From positions 70,284-134,283 of the forward strand of contig VWZL01000360.1 of NCBI GenBank assembly GCA_013396915.1: a stretch of DNA of 64,000 nt. The letters run 5' to 3'. Source of the stretch: Stercorarius parasiticus. Taxonomy: Eukaryota; Chordata; Aves; Charadriiformes; Stercorariidae. The position numbers were made by a program, and so were the translations under genes. Positions 36,331-48,945 of this stretch are shown in pieces (within the stretch, counting starts at the first letter, position 1; each line of letters begins with the position of its first letter). The notes beneath the pieces were generated by a model that saw only the letters and a program-made list of their open reading frames with translations, ran no database searches and was not told where the DNA came from.

Positions 36331-37365
36331 GTTTCAGCCTCAGCTCTCTTAACCTTTCCTCCTATGTCAGATGCTCCAAATCTCTTAATCATCTTTATGG
36401 CCTTTCACTGGACTTGCTCACCTAAGTCCATATCTGTCTTGTACTGAGGAGCACAGAACTGGATCCAGCACTCCAGATGTGTATCACCAGTGCTGAGCAG
36501 AGGTGAAGGATCACCTCCCTCAACCTGCTGGCAACACTGTGCCTAATGCGGCCCAGGATATAGTTGGTCACCTTTGTTGCAAGGGCACATTGCTGCTAAT
36601 GTTCACCCTGCTGTCCACCAGCACAGACCCCCAGGTCCTTTTCTGCAGAGATGCTTTCCATCGAATTAGTGTGCACTGTTGCATGGGGGTTATTCCTCCC
36701 CAATGCAGAACTTTGTTGAGCTGCACAAGGCTCCTCTCAGGGCAGTTCTTCAGCCTGTTGAGGTCTCTCTGAACAGCAGCACAACCATCTGGTGTACCAG
36801 CCACCCCTCCCAGTTTTGTATCATCTGTGAACTTGCTGAGGGTGTACTCTGTCCCATCGTCCACATCATTAATGAAGATGTTGAATAGTATTGCCCCAGT
36901 ATCGACACCTGGGGAGCAGTGTTAGGGACTGGCCCTCCAGCTCATCTTTATGCTGCTGATCACAGACTTTTGAGCTCCACAGTTCAGCTAGTTTTCAATT
37001 CACATCACTGTCCATTTCTGTAGTCCATGCTTCATCATTTTTTGAATGTTGCACAGACTTGTGAACGTCCACTTTGTTTAGATACTACTTAGCCTGGTCC
37101 TCTTCCCCCAAGAGTAAGTTATCGTTATGCCAGGATCCTGAATGCCACCATCTCATGGTCACTACAGCTGGGGCTGCCCCCAACCTTCACGTTCCCTGTG
37201 AGTTCTTCCTTGTTTGCAACTGTGAGGTCCAGCAGAGCATCTCCCTTTGTCAGCTTCTCCATCTATGTTAGTAAATTGTCCTCAATGCATTCCAGAAAAT
37301 TCCTGGATTACTTGTGCCCTGTTATGCCCTTCCAGTGGGTATCACTGTGGTTAAAGTCCATCAGT
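36331..37365 (-). mobile_element. CR1 LINE fragment with internal deletion (endonuclease joined to reverse transcriptase)
   Basis: Read on the minus strand from 37365 downward, the first block is the C-terminal endonuclease: MDFNHSDTHWKGITGHK, SRNFLECIEDN, DALLDLTVANKEEL and PSCSDHEMVAFRI. SDH is the conserved endonuclease histidine block, at plus 37153-37163. From about 37045 the pattern jumps to HGLQKWTVM..IEN, then to EYTLSKFTDDTKLGGVA (the FADD box altered to FTDD) and the region leading to the 3' part of ORF2. It fades near 36331, before any 3' UTR. Several TGG codons have become TGA or TAG. The connector and the first half of the reverse transcriptase are missing. It is an old, dead copy and more diverged than the one at 47709. 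Confidence 0.85.
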
Positions 37366-40300
37366 TGGCTGCCATATTTTCCAGATGTTAACTACATGTG
37401 AATTCAGGCCTGTTGTTAAGAGACATCTGTGTGTAAATGTTTGTGTAGCCGAGTCCTCACCATTTTCCTGATTTCTTCACCAATTTCTCCCACTTAAAAA
37501 ACAAAAATCCTCCCAAACAACGCCCCTTCTGTTAGTTCAATACATGTTGGAAAGAATTTAAAATTTCTGAGGATGTATCCAGTTATGCAGCCACTGAGTT
37601 GCTCTGGCACGTACTTAGTCATGTTTATTGTCTATGGAGTGATTCCTTCTTAAGGAAAGACAGATTTGAGAGGTTAAGTACGTAGAATAAGGAATTGTTG
37701 AGTGATTGTTTTATACCATCTCATAGTTCTCTTTGATTGCTTTGCAGCCTGCATGAATACAACCCAAGAGATGGTTTGAAAATACTGTCGATACTGAAAT
37801 TTAAATAGTAACAATTAATCTCTGCTGCCTGTTGGATAATGTAGAAAGCTAACAAAATATAGATTGAGTATGTTTTCATTAGCAGATTTCAACATTGAGG
37901 CAGCACTACTTAGAATTTCAAATTATACATTTTACCAAGATACTTACCACTGCAATTCAGTCACATAAATATTTATATTACAGGAAAGTATTTATTTTGT
38001 ACTCGCTGTAAATCTATCTTGCTGCTAATTAAGGATGAGCAAAACATTACAAAAATATAGTAAAACCACCAGATATTCTCACAGGCTTCAAGGTGTGCTT
38101 GCTGAAGTGCAAAATACCTTTACTGTGCAATACACTTTCTTTTGGTCAGAAGTGAAAAGAGGAGAGCTTTATGGAATATTTCTGGCCCATCTGGATTTCT
38201 GGTCACCATCCCACGTAGGCCTATAAAGTCTTCATTGGCCCTTCACCTCTGCCTTCAGGCAAAGAGCTCTGCTCCTGGCGATCCACAGCCTTTTGCCCTC
38301 TGCCTGTCTCCCCTGCTCCAAAGCTTTTCAGCAGCTGGTGATGCCCGGACATACACTTACCCCTTCCAGTTCTGGTAAGGTGTTAACTCTTGTAGTTTTA
38401 TAGCCCTTGGGGAGCTCACTTAGGTGAAATTCACGCGGCATACCAGTTAACAATTCTCTGCCTCCTCCATAGAAGGCAGCCAAGGGACCAAAACAAGACT
38501 TTGTTTCCCAGCTCCTTGTTCACTATTGCTCCTGGAGGTTTTTCTGCTTTGCTAACAGAGTAGGGTCTTACAAGGGACAAATAAGAGTAGCAGATCTGGC
38601 AACTCTCAAGGGAGAGTCTCATTGCCAAAGGGACTGCTCTTACTATGAAAGCAGAAAGGGACAGAACACTAAACAAATTATTCTGTTTTCCTAAATGAGG
38701 TCAGGGAGTCACAGTCATTAAACTCAGTCAAGTCATTAAAAACAAGGGAGTTAGCCTCACTTGTCACAACTGATAGTGAGAGTTATGTATAACTGAAGAT
38801 AGACTTTTAAGTCTTTTATCACCTTGAAACCTTATCACCCAAGTCAGTTGAAGTAGAGAGAGACTCCTTCAGTGGCTTTCAGTCAGGCTTGTCAGTGAGG
38901 CTGTACTCAACATCATCCAACAGGCTTACATCTGCTTCCAATTTTATTCCCATCACAAGTTTGGTATGGGAATGCTGACCCAAAAGTCAAAATATAGAAA
39001 ATGCCATTCAAGTAAAAAAAAAATGATCCCACGTCCTATTAAGCATTATTTTTGACCATCATCTTCTATGTGCATATTCTAAAGGGAATTTTAAGAAGAG
39101 GATTTTAATCTTCCGTTTAAAAGCATAACAAGTTGCTCATTGTTCCCACTTATGTTTCAAAATGTCGTAAAAAGATCTACCAGAAGTAGGTATGGGGAAT
39201 TTCCCCCTAAGCAATGAGGTTTCCAATATAACTACCAGCTGCTGGAGCAGCAAGTCTTGCGTGCCAGAATGGTATTTGCTCATCCGGACTATTTCCCCTC
39301 TGTAAATCCTGAAGTTGGCTGATTATGGACCCACAGAAGAGAGACTCCTGTTGATCTAGGCATCAGTACTCTGAGCTGTCTCTCACTGCTGTCTTATCTC
39401 AGATTCCTTATGGGTTTAAAACCAAATCACACTTGCTTTAGGCAAGTTACAGAATAGGAAACCAGTGACTGGAACTTAAGAATACAGTGGTTCCTGATTT
39501 TATTTTCCTTTCGTGTTACTTCTAGGTTTTGACTTTACAATATTTTCCTAGCTTCTAAGAGACTCAAAAATAGAACAAAGAAAAATGAGCACTTAAATTT
39601 GTAACACAATATGTCTTGTCCTTTTTAGTAGCATGTTAGGACTTAAATGTCAAAAGACTGGACATTTAAATATATTCTGTGGAAACCATGGATTGCTTTA
39701 CATATTGGATTAATTAATATGTGTGTCTTAGTACTTTCAACTAGCCACAGAATTGCAGTTTTTTATAGCCCTACTTCAAAATGCTGAAATGTGGAAGTCA
39801 ACAAAAATTACCTATTTTACATAGTATTTATATGCTTTGAAGTCCAAACAAACATGGAGCAAAACCACAACCTGAACAATGACCCTTGTGTTTCCGTGGT
39901 AAACATCTAGTGTAATATTAGGCACATATTAAGCATGGCATATTTTGCTTAGACTCCAGTTGCTATCCCAGACAGATGCAGGAATTTCCTAAGTCCTGGA
40001 TGTCTGTGTCCGGATGCCTGAGTGGTAGCCAAAGATCTTGGATAATGGAGAATATCTCAAGTGACTCTAGACCTTATGTTTAAATAACTCAGCCTCATCT
40101 CTTGGTTTGACCCTTGGGTCAACACCTTGGTCTTGTGTTGTTTTTATTATTTTTTTTAATAACTTGGAATGACATAAAATAGAATTGCCAAAGTTTTTAG
40201 CTTACTACATGGTACTGTGCAGATATTTAAGGGAAGAAGAGTCAAAAATATTTTTTCTTGGCTGCTGTTTTCTGTTCAGAGCCAAATTTCTCAGAATACA

Positions 40301-43300
40301 GCCATAGTACTTCATTAAAATAAGTCTTATACACCCCATTCCAGATTTCTGTTGGAATTTGTGCAGATCACAACTGAGAAAGAACTGTGTGAAAGAGGAC
40401 ATGTGATTTTTTTTCCATTAACTTTGGACACCAAAAAAACCCTAACTAAAAGAAAAAACAAGCCACCAACAAACCTGACAGTTTGGCACAAATATGGCAG
40501 AAAAATAAAAACAGGTCTTTTTCACTCTGCCCTGACAGCTATTTTATCCAGTACATTTCTTATTCTGTAACCCAGATAAATCGTGTCTCTTGGGTTCATG
40601 CAGAAGTTTTATTTTTTTGCAGAAAACGAAGGCAGCCATCTCCTTGCCTGTAAGGCGAAAGGGATTAAAAAACCAAAAACAAAAAAGAAAATCCTCTCTC
40701 TTGTTACTGCACCTCAGTTTATGATACTTTTCCTTTGAAGGACAGAGATAAGGGGACTGGATACCACTGGGGAAGAAGAGAAAGAGCTGCAGCTTAGTAA
40801 GTTGAGCCTGCTGGTCCCCACCATCATGTCTGATTCACCACGTTTCATAAATTGTACTCTCAGACCTCCATTTTCAAATGCACTTCAAGCGCATAGCTCA
40901 GGACTAGAGCAGAGACACTAGAAAGAAAGTAAACTAGTTCTCAACTCATAGTTAAAATAAAATAAATCCTTGTCTAACTTCAAGCCTTTCTCTCACTCCT
41001 GTTCATTGCACTTCTTCACGACAGACACCAATTTTAAACCTTTGTTGCTGCCCTGAATTCAGGGAAGTCTCCCCAGTTGACAGCAGAGTCAGGATAAAGA
41101 GCTACCAAAACATATGTAGGAAATTTTAAGGTGTTTATTTCATACCTAAGAGCTCGTAATTGATTTGTAATTTGGGTTTCTCTATTTTCTCTTGGCATGA
41201 CAGGAACAACTGTGAGTCTACCTGCCTACGGAGAGGTCACAGGTACACAGGCAACACATGCAACCTAGGGCTCAATGCTGGAAAGCGCAGATCATTTTCT
41301 GCCAGGCTCTAAATCCCTCCACTTGCATTGACTGCAAGGGTTGACAACCGTCATCATGGTAAAAAATTAGTACCAACTCATTACATTTGTTTTTACCTTA
41401 AAACTGTGATACTTCCACCCAGTTATATCAGACGGCATATTTAAACTTTATTCCTCCATGGTAATCATATTCTTATGTACAAGCAAGATGGGTGGGAAAT
41501 TATCAGAATACAACACTTTCACATTCTGTTTGAAAATAATTGTTATTCATGGGCCTTAATTCAGAAGAAGCTTGCACAAAATCAGAATAAGAGCTAAGTC
41601 CAATAAACTGCCATGTCGTATGTATTTGCAGGACCATACATTTAAGCTAGATGCAGGCAGAAAGCTAAAAGAGTTCTTATTTTCTTGTTTGGTTTTTTTT
41701 TTTAATAAGTAAAATGCATCCTTCTTTATCAGCAATAATAATAATTCAGACAGTGAGAGCATTGGTTCAGTTCCTAAAACATAAGATCCATTCAGAAATA
41801 AATGGAACGATTTGACTTCAACACAGGCCTGACAGAGGATTTGGGAGAAGCCCATGGCCTGCCACAGTGGAGCCTGGAGGACAAGTAGGGTGCCTTAAAG
41901 CCGTTACAGGAGCATCAAACACGGTGTTTAAGCAACTGAATCCCACCCTGCCACGTAGTGCATCTACTTCAGTGGGAAGAGCTGCTTAAAATGTATCTTC
42001 TCTGTGGTTTGCAATAAACGATAAAGGATATTAAAAGCCCATTAAAAGTGAATCAGTGATTTTCTATTAACCTGAAGAGGCATTGAGTCAGTCTCATAAA
42101 AGTCAGAGCTGTGCCATATTTGCTGTATTCTGATGTTTCTTAGATTTGTCGGCAGAATATAGCCACTTGTCTATGTTGCAAGGAACCATTTTTTCAGGTG
42201 AGTAACAACTGAACAGCTTCTTTGGACAAGAGATTTGCAGACATGAGAGCAGAGGGTTACAAAATCATGGCTACCAGATTAGATGATCAATTTTCAGTTA
42301 CTCAGATTAATGAACAAAAAAATAATGGCCAAACTTGTGTATTTTGACACTCTGTGTAAGAATGTTTGAATCAAGGCTGGAAAGAGCAGCTAGTTCACCT
42401 TGTCAACTTTTAGCATTCATATGTATAATAATAGAAGTAAAAAGTCAGGTTTATTTGACAGAGGCATTTCTCCAATTGTCTGACTTTATCTCCTTGTATT
42501 ACCTTGTATTCCTTATACATGAAAAAAAAAATTAAATATTACCCACATAAACTAATACAAATCATAATATATAAATGACCAGAAACACTGAAAAGCATTT
42601 TTTCACCAAAAAAAAAAAATCTTGAAAAGCCAGGCTGTGAAAAATACATGTTGTAATCTTTCAGAAGTTTTACTCCGGTGCAATTATTTGCGAATATTAT
42701 TTACTCTTAAAAGTTGAAAACATATACATTAAGCGAGGAGTCTCATAATTCATCTCATATTTTATCAAGAATAGATTACTTCAAGCCATTTCTTGATCTA
42801 ATTTTGAAGTCATTGATTTGATGAATGAGTTTCATTTTGTGATATTTCATAATCTCATCTCAGAATCCTAGAAGAATTGCAAGCCACTTGATGCACGTGT
42901 CTGAAAATAGCTTAAGTACCGTGCCTTTAAGAGAGGACAGTGAAAAGAAAACATCAACTGTGAGGTTTACTGTTAATGAAAACAAATCATAAAGCCGCCA
43001 GGAATACCACAATACCTTGCTCCCTGTTAGTCTTGTGTGACTGTAGGACTGCAGGAAAATTGTATTGGCTAAGAGTAAGCATTCACAGTGATCCACTTGT
43101 CAGAGACAATAGCAGATGTTTGAGGAGAAAATGAGGGAGATGCTGTCCTGAAGAAATATGAAGTAATTTCTCCGCAAGAAAAATTTAATTTTAATCTGCT
43201 TTCATTCTAATCCAATAAAAAATTTGGAATTGTTTATGTTGTGACAACTGAGGAATATCTCTTCTAAACATGTGAACTTACTTGGTTCTCATGTTTAAAG

Positions 43301-44587
43301 CTATGAGATAAAATTACAGCTGATCTATGAATGCTCATTTCATATTTCATCTTTTTGAAACTTATTAGGCACATGAGCTAAATGACATTTGTGGGAAAAA
43401 GCAATTAAGCAGGCTAGTTACTCATGATATAAAAGCACTTTCATTGGTCTACTGGTTTTGCATCATTCTGTATTTTCTAGTAAATCCAGCTATTTTCCAA
43501 TATTGCCAGTATTGCCAGCCTGAAAGCTTAACACTAACAGATGATTACCCTCTTTTTTTTCACTCCTTTTCCCCATTACAAACACTTACCTGGTGATCTC
43601 CTTTCCTCTTTGCCTCATTAAACATTTATTTCTTCAAGAATACAATGAAATATTTATTAAAAATAACATGCTCTTTTCTTATCTCCCGCAAAGAAGATTC
43701 TTTTGTTCTTTTTTTTTTTTCTGAAATGAAAGGGACAGTATACAACTGAGTGGAAATTAAGCTATTACTCTAGCAATCTCATGTCATTCTGTGTCAGAGA
43801 GGTTTGGCCTGCAGGGCGCAGCTGATCTTTTCCTCTGGGTTGTCTCTGTAGTGAGTCTAAGTGCTACTGACCACACAGCTGAGAAGCATCAGATAGAAAA
43901 CATGACTGCAAACAGAACCAGCCCTTTGTTAGTCTCTTCTCCTGTGATGCATAAGCTGTTATTTCTTCATTGTACTCTCAGGGAGCACAGGAACGCCAGT
44001 GAGAAGGGATTTCCCTTTCTACCCCCTCCTCTCCTCTATTCTCTTTATATGAATATTTTACTGAAACATCAAATTGAAAATTCAACACAGAATATCCCAT
44101 AGGAAAATAAAAAAAGACAGTTGTTTGGTTTTTTCTCCTACTTGAATTTTGGTAAAATCAAATTCTGAGACAGTTTCAGAGTGACAGATGAGAGAGGAAA
44201 CATGGGGAAACTGGGCAGCGTCAGGAAAACAGAAGTGTCTCACTTGCTCAGAGTTGCAGCATGAGGACAAGGACTACCTGATCACACCTACTTCCAGGGA
44301 AACACAACATCAGCAGAGCAGGGACAAATGTTTCTGCTGATGGTCCATTTCCTATGGTGTTATTCCTTCCCTGACCCCAAGCATTCAACCTGGTATCTTT
44401 GCAATGCCATCTTTTGTATAGTTTATGTTTACACCTCACCCCACCAGGCGTTAATTAACCTCTTCCCTTTCTGAATTCAGACATGCTCTACGTAGCATGG
44501 GTAAGGTATATGCAAACATTCACCCCTCACTTCAGTTTCAAATCCCTCCCCTCACTGCTACTTCGGTCCTTGGATTGCCCAACATGC
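37366..44587. other. Non-coding, no gene recognised
   Basis: AT-rich, with poly-T and poly-A runs (for example 43709-43720, 12 T). A CAG|GTGAGT word preceded by a T-rich tract at 42186-42203 has the shape of a recursive splice site. Open frames under about 105 codons have no recognisable family. Confidence 0.6.
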
Positions 44588-44735
44588 AAGGAACATCTTC
44601 AACCAGGTCAGGTTGCTCAGAGCCCCATCCACCCTGACCTTGAATGTTTCCAGGGGATGGGGCATCTACCACCTCTCTGGGCAACCTGGTCCAGTGTTTC
44701 ATCACCCTCATTGTAAAAAATTAATTCCTTGAAAC
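44588..44735 (-). mobile_element. Small CR1 LINE fragment (3' region)
   Basis: The plus strand reads CATCTTCAACCAGGTCAGG, TTGCTCAGAGCCCCATCCA, GGGGATGGGGCATCTACCAC and CTCTCTGGGCAACCTGGTCC. This is the reverse complement of the widely recognised CR1 3' region, covering the end of ORF2 and the start of the 3' UTR. The ATTCTATG terminal repeats are absent and both edges are worn. It is oriented minus like the larger copies on either side, at 36331 and 47709, but separated from both by unrelated DNA. Confidence 0.85.
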
Positions 44736-47708
44736 AACGCTAAGGTTGTCCTGTTTTCAATACTGCCGTTATGACATTTATTTCAAAAGGAGTGTGTCAT
44801 ACCACAGTCAGCTTTGGAATTAAGTGCTAATATTCACGGCTTTAAAGTAAGCAACATAGTAAATGGCTGTTGTGATTGGGCTGAAAGGAAGCTGAAGCTT
44901 TAATGAACTCCAAAAAATGAGCTTCAAGTCTATTGCTAGGCCAATATCTAAAATTCAAGCACAAAGTGGGCCAAATGCTAGAGAATATTTCTAAACTCAG
45001 AATTAATTTTTGGAACACGATTCCATGTCCCACAATGTAACGAAAGAGCAGTATAACAATACTGAGTTATTAAGATTGAGTAATACTAAATAAATATTTT
45101 AAGAAACTATTTTCCTAGCAAAGGTTATTCTTATTCCATTTCGAAAAGTATAAGGTAAACATCCCTTCCGTTAGTATTTCTAGTTCACTAATTCTATACG
45201 AGCTGCCTTATTTGCTGCCGAACACAATGTTTCTCATAAACTATACAAGAAACTTGGTTCCTGCAATGAATATATGCCAAAATAATGCCTGGAATATTGT
45301 AATTTGTCTCCAAAATTTTAATATCCACACAAATGATGAGAATGCCCTTCATGCTACAAAACTCTTTAAAGTGTAATAAGCATCAGCATTTTTGATTGGG
45401 TAAAGGAAAAATAAATAGTGTTTTACCCTGCCAAGTCTCCCTGGCTATGAATGTTAACATTAACACTAAATCAGAAGAGCTTATTACTCTACAATTGAGC
45501 CCACTTACCTCACAATGTACTAAATAAATTGTGGAATAATATGCATTATTAAACTACAGATTGACAGAATACAGGGCACAGTGGCTTAATAGGTACATTT
45601 AAAAAATCGTTACATGGCAATAAAAAGCTTTCCAGGTGAAAGATCTTTGCTTCATTCCTCTAACGGGAGATGAAAACTGAATTTTTACCAAATACCTGTT
45701 TCAATTGCTGCATGCAAAAAAGCACAGGTCTCCAGAGTGTCGGCCTATTCCCTGCCTTATCCAGGAGAACCTTTTTTTTTTGTTACTCAGCTTTGTCCTC
45801 AGAATCCCTTTGACATGAGCTTAAGATGCACTCTCTTTAATTTCAGTTTTCAGTTAACATACCTTGAAGTGTTCTTCACAAAAGCTACAATGAGCACCGT
45901 TACATACTGCTACAGAAAAAAAACCAACAAGTCTTCGCAGAGTGCACCACTGCTAACAAAACTGTTCCTTCTGACTCCGGCATCTCATAGTGTGATGCCT
46001 TGGGGATGAGATGTTTCCCACAATGCTCAATTGGGATGAAAGCTATAGCTTAATAGGTTTGTGAGAAAGTTAACCGTGTATAACATCACAGAAACACACT
46101 GTGGGCTTTGTAAGGACTTAAACTGCCTTTTTCCTTGCAGAGTCTTTTTCTCAGCTGCAATTGGGCTCTGAATAGTCTGAAAATCCCTGGCAAGCTGGTT
46201 ATTAGGTGTTATCTCCTGTTTAGGTAGAAGAGCACTTGGGTAGATCACAAATGACTTCACATCAACATATGTGGCACAGACACAACAAGCAGGGCTGAAT
46301 GAACAAGTAATAACAGAATTCCAGGTAAGTGTCTCCAGTGGAAATGAGAACTTACTACACACATACAGAGTAGGCCTGTGCATATTAACATCACCCACCT
46401 TTTGGTCACCAACTTTCTTGGTTAAATTTTCTGCTAATATCTCTATTTAGTCAGTAGAAACAAACATGATCTCCAGAGAGCAATTCCAAGGACATAAATT
46501 CACCTCCTGCTTAGGTTCACCTTTGGTAAAGATTTACCCTTTCCATTGACCATCTATGCAACACTGATTAGCCAGACTACTTAGCAAAAAGATGGCTGAT
46601 ATGAATACGCATGGCTCAGTTCCTTCTTTCTGTACACACTAGACTGCAGAGTCTAGGAGCACTGCAGGAATCTTGATGGCCCTAAAAAGGAGTGAGAGAA
46701 AAAACAGTTGTGATCAAAAAGTGACATTGTGCTCTGAACTCTTGCACTAAGGAAAAGGACTTGGAAGCTGGCTGGAAGATTTCATAATAATCTCCTCCCC
46801 ATTAATCATCCTTGTCGTGCAATACGAATCAGAGTTTATTCTTACACCTAGAGACCTCCTTCTATGAAGTCATTATTCTGCATTCAGTCTGATCTTTCTG
46901 TACTATTAAGCTCATAACAGCCATGTTCAAAACAGGAAAACATTGCACAGACTTCTGACACAATAAGGAAGTGTTTTGCAAAAGATGTGAAAAACCAAAG
47001 GAGGAATGACTGGATAAGCAACACGTTGGAGATCACTACTTAGTAGAGTTCCTACCTTTGTCTAGGGGCCACTAACTGCCAAAAGAAATGCACTGGAGGC
47101 CTGTCCCTTGCCAGCAAGAAGCTTGTGGCCGAGTCTAGCAGCTGAGCAGAAAATTTCTACCATTCAGTGGCTATTAGTCTTCTGTCAGAAGGTGGAAAAA
47201 GAAAATATTTGTAGCATTGTGTCAAACTCTCTTTATGGTTCACAAGATCTTCACCAATCCAGATTCTAAAGAGGAAAAATGGAAAATAATATTCTCCCAT
47301 TCGGTAGCATGGCTATGAATTTTCCTCCCTTCTCAGCCATGTGTACGTAGGAATGCAACTCAGCCAAAAAGGTTGAGCAAACAAGTCTTTGCAAATACGA
47401 ATTTTTTTCAAATAAAAACATTTTTTTAGAAATCTTATTTTTATTTTTTCATTTTCTTTCGTTTGGACTAATAATTTCTATATTTAGGAGTATATGTGTA
47501 TGGGTGTTTATAATACATAATAATTCATTGTGATAACATAAACTTTAAATCAAAATCGTATGGTTTAGTTAAAATATTTTCAATACTATTAAAGCAGAAT
47601 GATCATTTATGGTTAGAAACCACCGTCACCATTTAGTTCTTATTTTCAATTGCATTCCTAATTTTTCCCCAGGTGTGATTATTCTAGGCCTCACAGTAAT
47701 TCCAGATG
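44736..47708. other. Non-coding, no gene recognised
   Basis: AT-rich. Around 45350-45650 there are several homeodomain and octamer-like words. A minus-strand open frame of 123 codons (46027-46398) has no recognisable domain. An optimal donor word, CAG|GTAAGT, at 46322-46330 has no convincing acceptor partner. Confidence 0.6.
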
Positions 47709-48945
47709 TCATAGAATCATAGAATTGCCTAGGTTGGAAGGGACTTCTCAGATCATCTAGTCCAACCATTAACCTAACACTGACAAAAACCATCACTAAA
47801 CCATATCGCTAAGCACTATGTCTACCAGTCTTTTAAATACCTCCAGGGATGGTGGTATTTAACCACTTCCCTGGGCAGCTTCTTCCAATGCTTAATAACC
47901 CTTTCAGTGTAAAAATTTTTCCTAATATCCAATCTAAATCTCCCCTGGTGCAACTTGAGGCCATTTCCTCTTGTCCTATTGCCTGTTACTTGAGAGAAGA
48001 GACCAACCTCCACCTCTGTACAACCTCCTTCCAGGTAGTTGTAGAGAGTTATAAAGTCTCCCCTCAGCCTCCTTTTCTCCAGACTAAACAATCCAAGCTC
48101 CCTCAGCCGCTTCTCATAAGACTTGTTCTACAGACCCCTCACCAGCTTCATTGGCCTTCTCTGAACCCACTCCAGCTCATTAATGTCTTTCTTGTAGTGA
48201 GGGGTCCAAAACTGGACACATTACTCGAGGTGGGGCCTCACCAGTGCTAAGTACAGGGCGACGATCACTTCCCTAGTCCTACTCACCACTCTATTCCTGA
48301 TACAGGCCAGGATGCTGTTGGCTTTCATGGCCACCTGGGCACACTGCTGACCCGTGTTCAGCCAGCAGTCGGCCAACACTCCCAGGCCCTTTTCTGCCAG
48401 GCAGCTCTCCATCCACTCTTCCCCAAGCCTGTAGCGCTGCACAGGGTTGTTGTGACCCAAGTGTAGGACCCAGCACTTGGCCTTGTAGAATCTCATACCA
48501 TTGGCCTCGGCCCATCGATCTAGCCTGTCCACATCCCTCTGTAGAGCCTTCCTACCCTCAAAGCAGATACACTGCCCCCTAACTTGGTGTCATCTGCAGA
48601 CTTACTGAGAGTGTACTCAATCCCCTTGTCCAGATCATGGATAAAGATATTAAAGAGAACTGTCCCCAGTACTGAGCCCTGAGAAACACCACTCGTGATC
48701 GGCCGCCAACTAGATTTACCTCACCACCATTCTCTGGGCTCGGCCCTCCAGACAGTTTTTTACCCAGTGAAGAGTACTCCTGTCCAAAACATGGGCACCC
48801 AATTTCTCCACAAGAATGCTGTGGGTAACCGTACCAAAGGCCTTACTAAAGTCCAGGTAAACAACATCCACAGCCTTTCCCTCATCCACCAAGTGGGTCA
48901 CTTTGTCATAGAAGATCAGGTTTGTCAAGTAGGACCAAGCATTTC
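47709..48945 (-). mobile_element. CR1 LINE, 5'-truncated, with intact 3' terminus
   Basis: This is the best-preserved CR1 copy. On the minus strand it begins within the reverse transcriptase and runs through the end of ORF2 and the 3' UTR. It terminates in ATTCTATGATTCTATGAC (plus 47709-47726), the short terminal repeat that defines CR1 and from which reverse transcription is primed. The 5' end near 48945 is a normal truncation by incomplete reverse transcription. The 3' UTR contains the familiar block read on plus as GGTTGGAAGGGACTTCTCAG. Several frame breaks make it inactive. Confidence 0.93.
47822..48945 (-). pseudogene. CR1 ORF2 remnant (reverse transcriptase to C-terminus)
   Basis: Blocks in order on the minus strand are YLTNLIFYDKVTHLVDEGKA, motif A VVYLDFSKAFGTV (the usual KAFD aspartate is G), and DRSTLHWVKNCLEGRAQR. 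After a break come [39 protein letters not shown] and [17 protein letters not shown]. After a further break come [31 protein letters not shown] and the C-terminal LPREVVKYH. Motif C falls between 48560 and 48700, in a disrupted stretch. Three frames are needed to follow it, so the gene is broken. An active copy would encode the endonuclease/reverse transcriptase that mobilises CR1. Confidence 0.88.

Noticed and set aside
38332..38378. Short CAG to GTAAGG exon-like segment
   Set aside because: Only about 45 nt, with a modest donor, and the surrounding frames give no consistent peptide.
46322..46330. Optimal splice donor CAG|GTAAGT
   Set aside because: No convincing acceptor or open frame upstream; isolated donor words are expected by chance.
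47849..48250. 133-codon plus-strand open frame
   Set aside because: It is the antisense shadow of CR1 ORF2.
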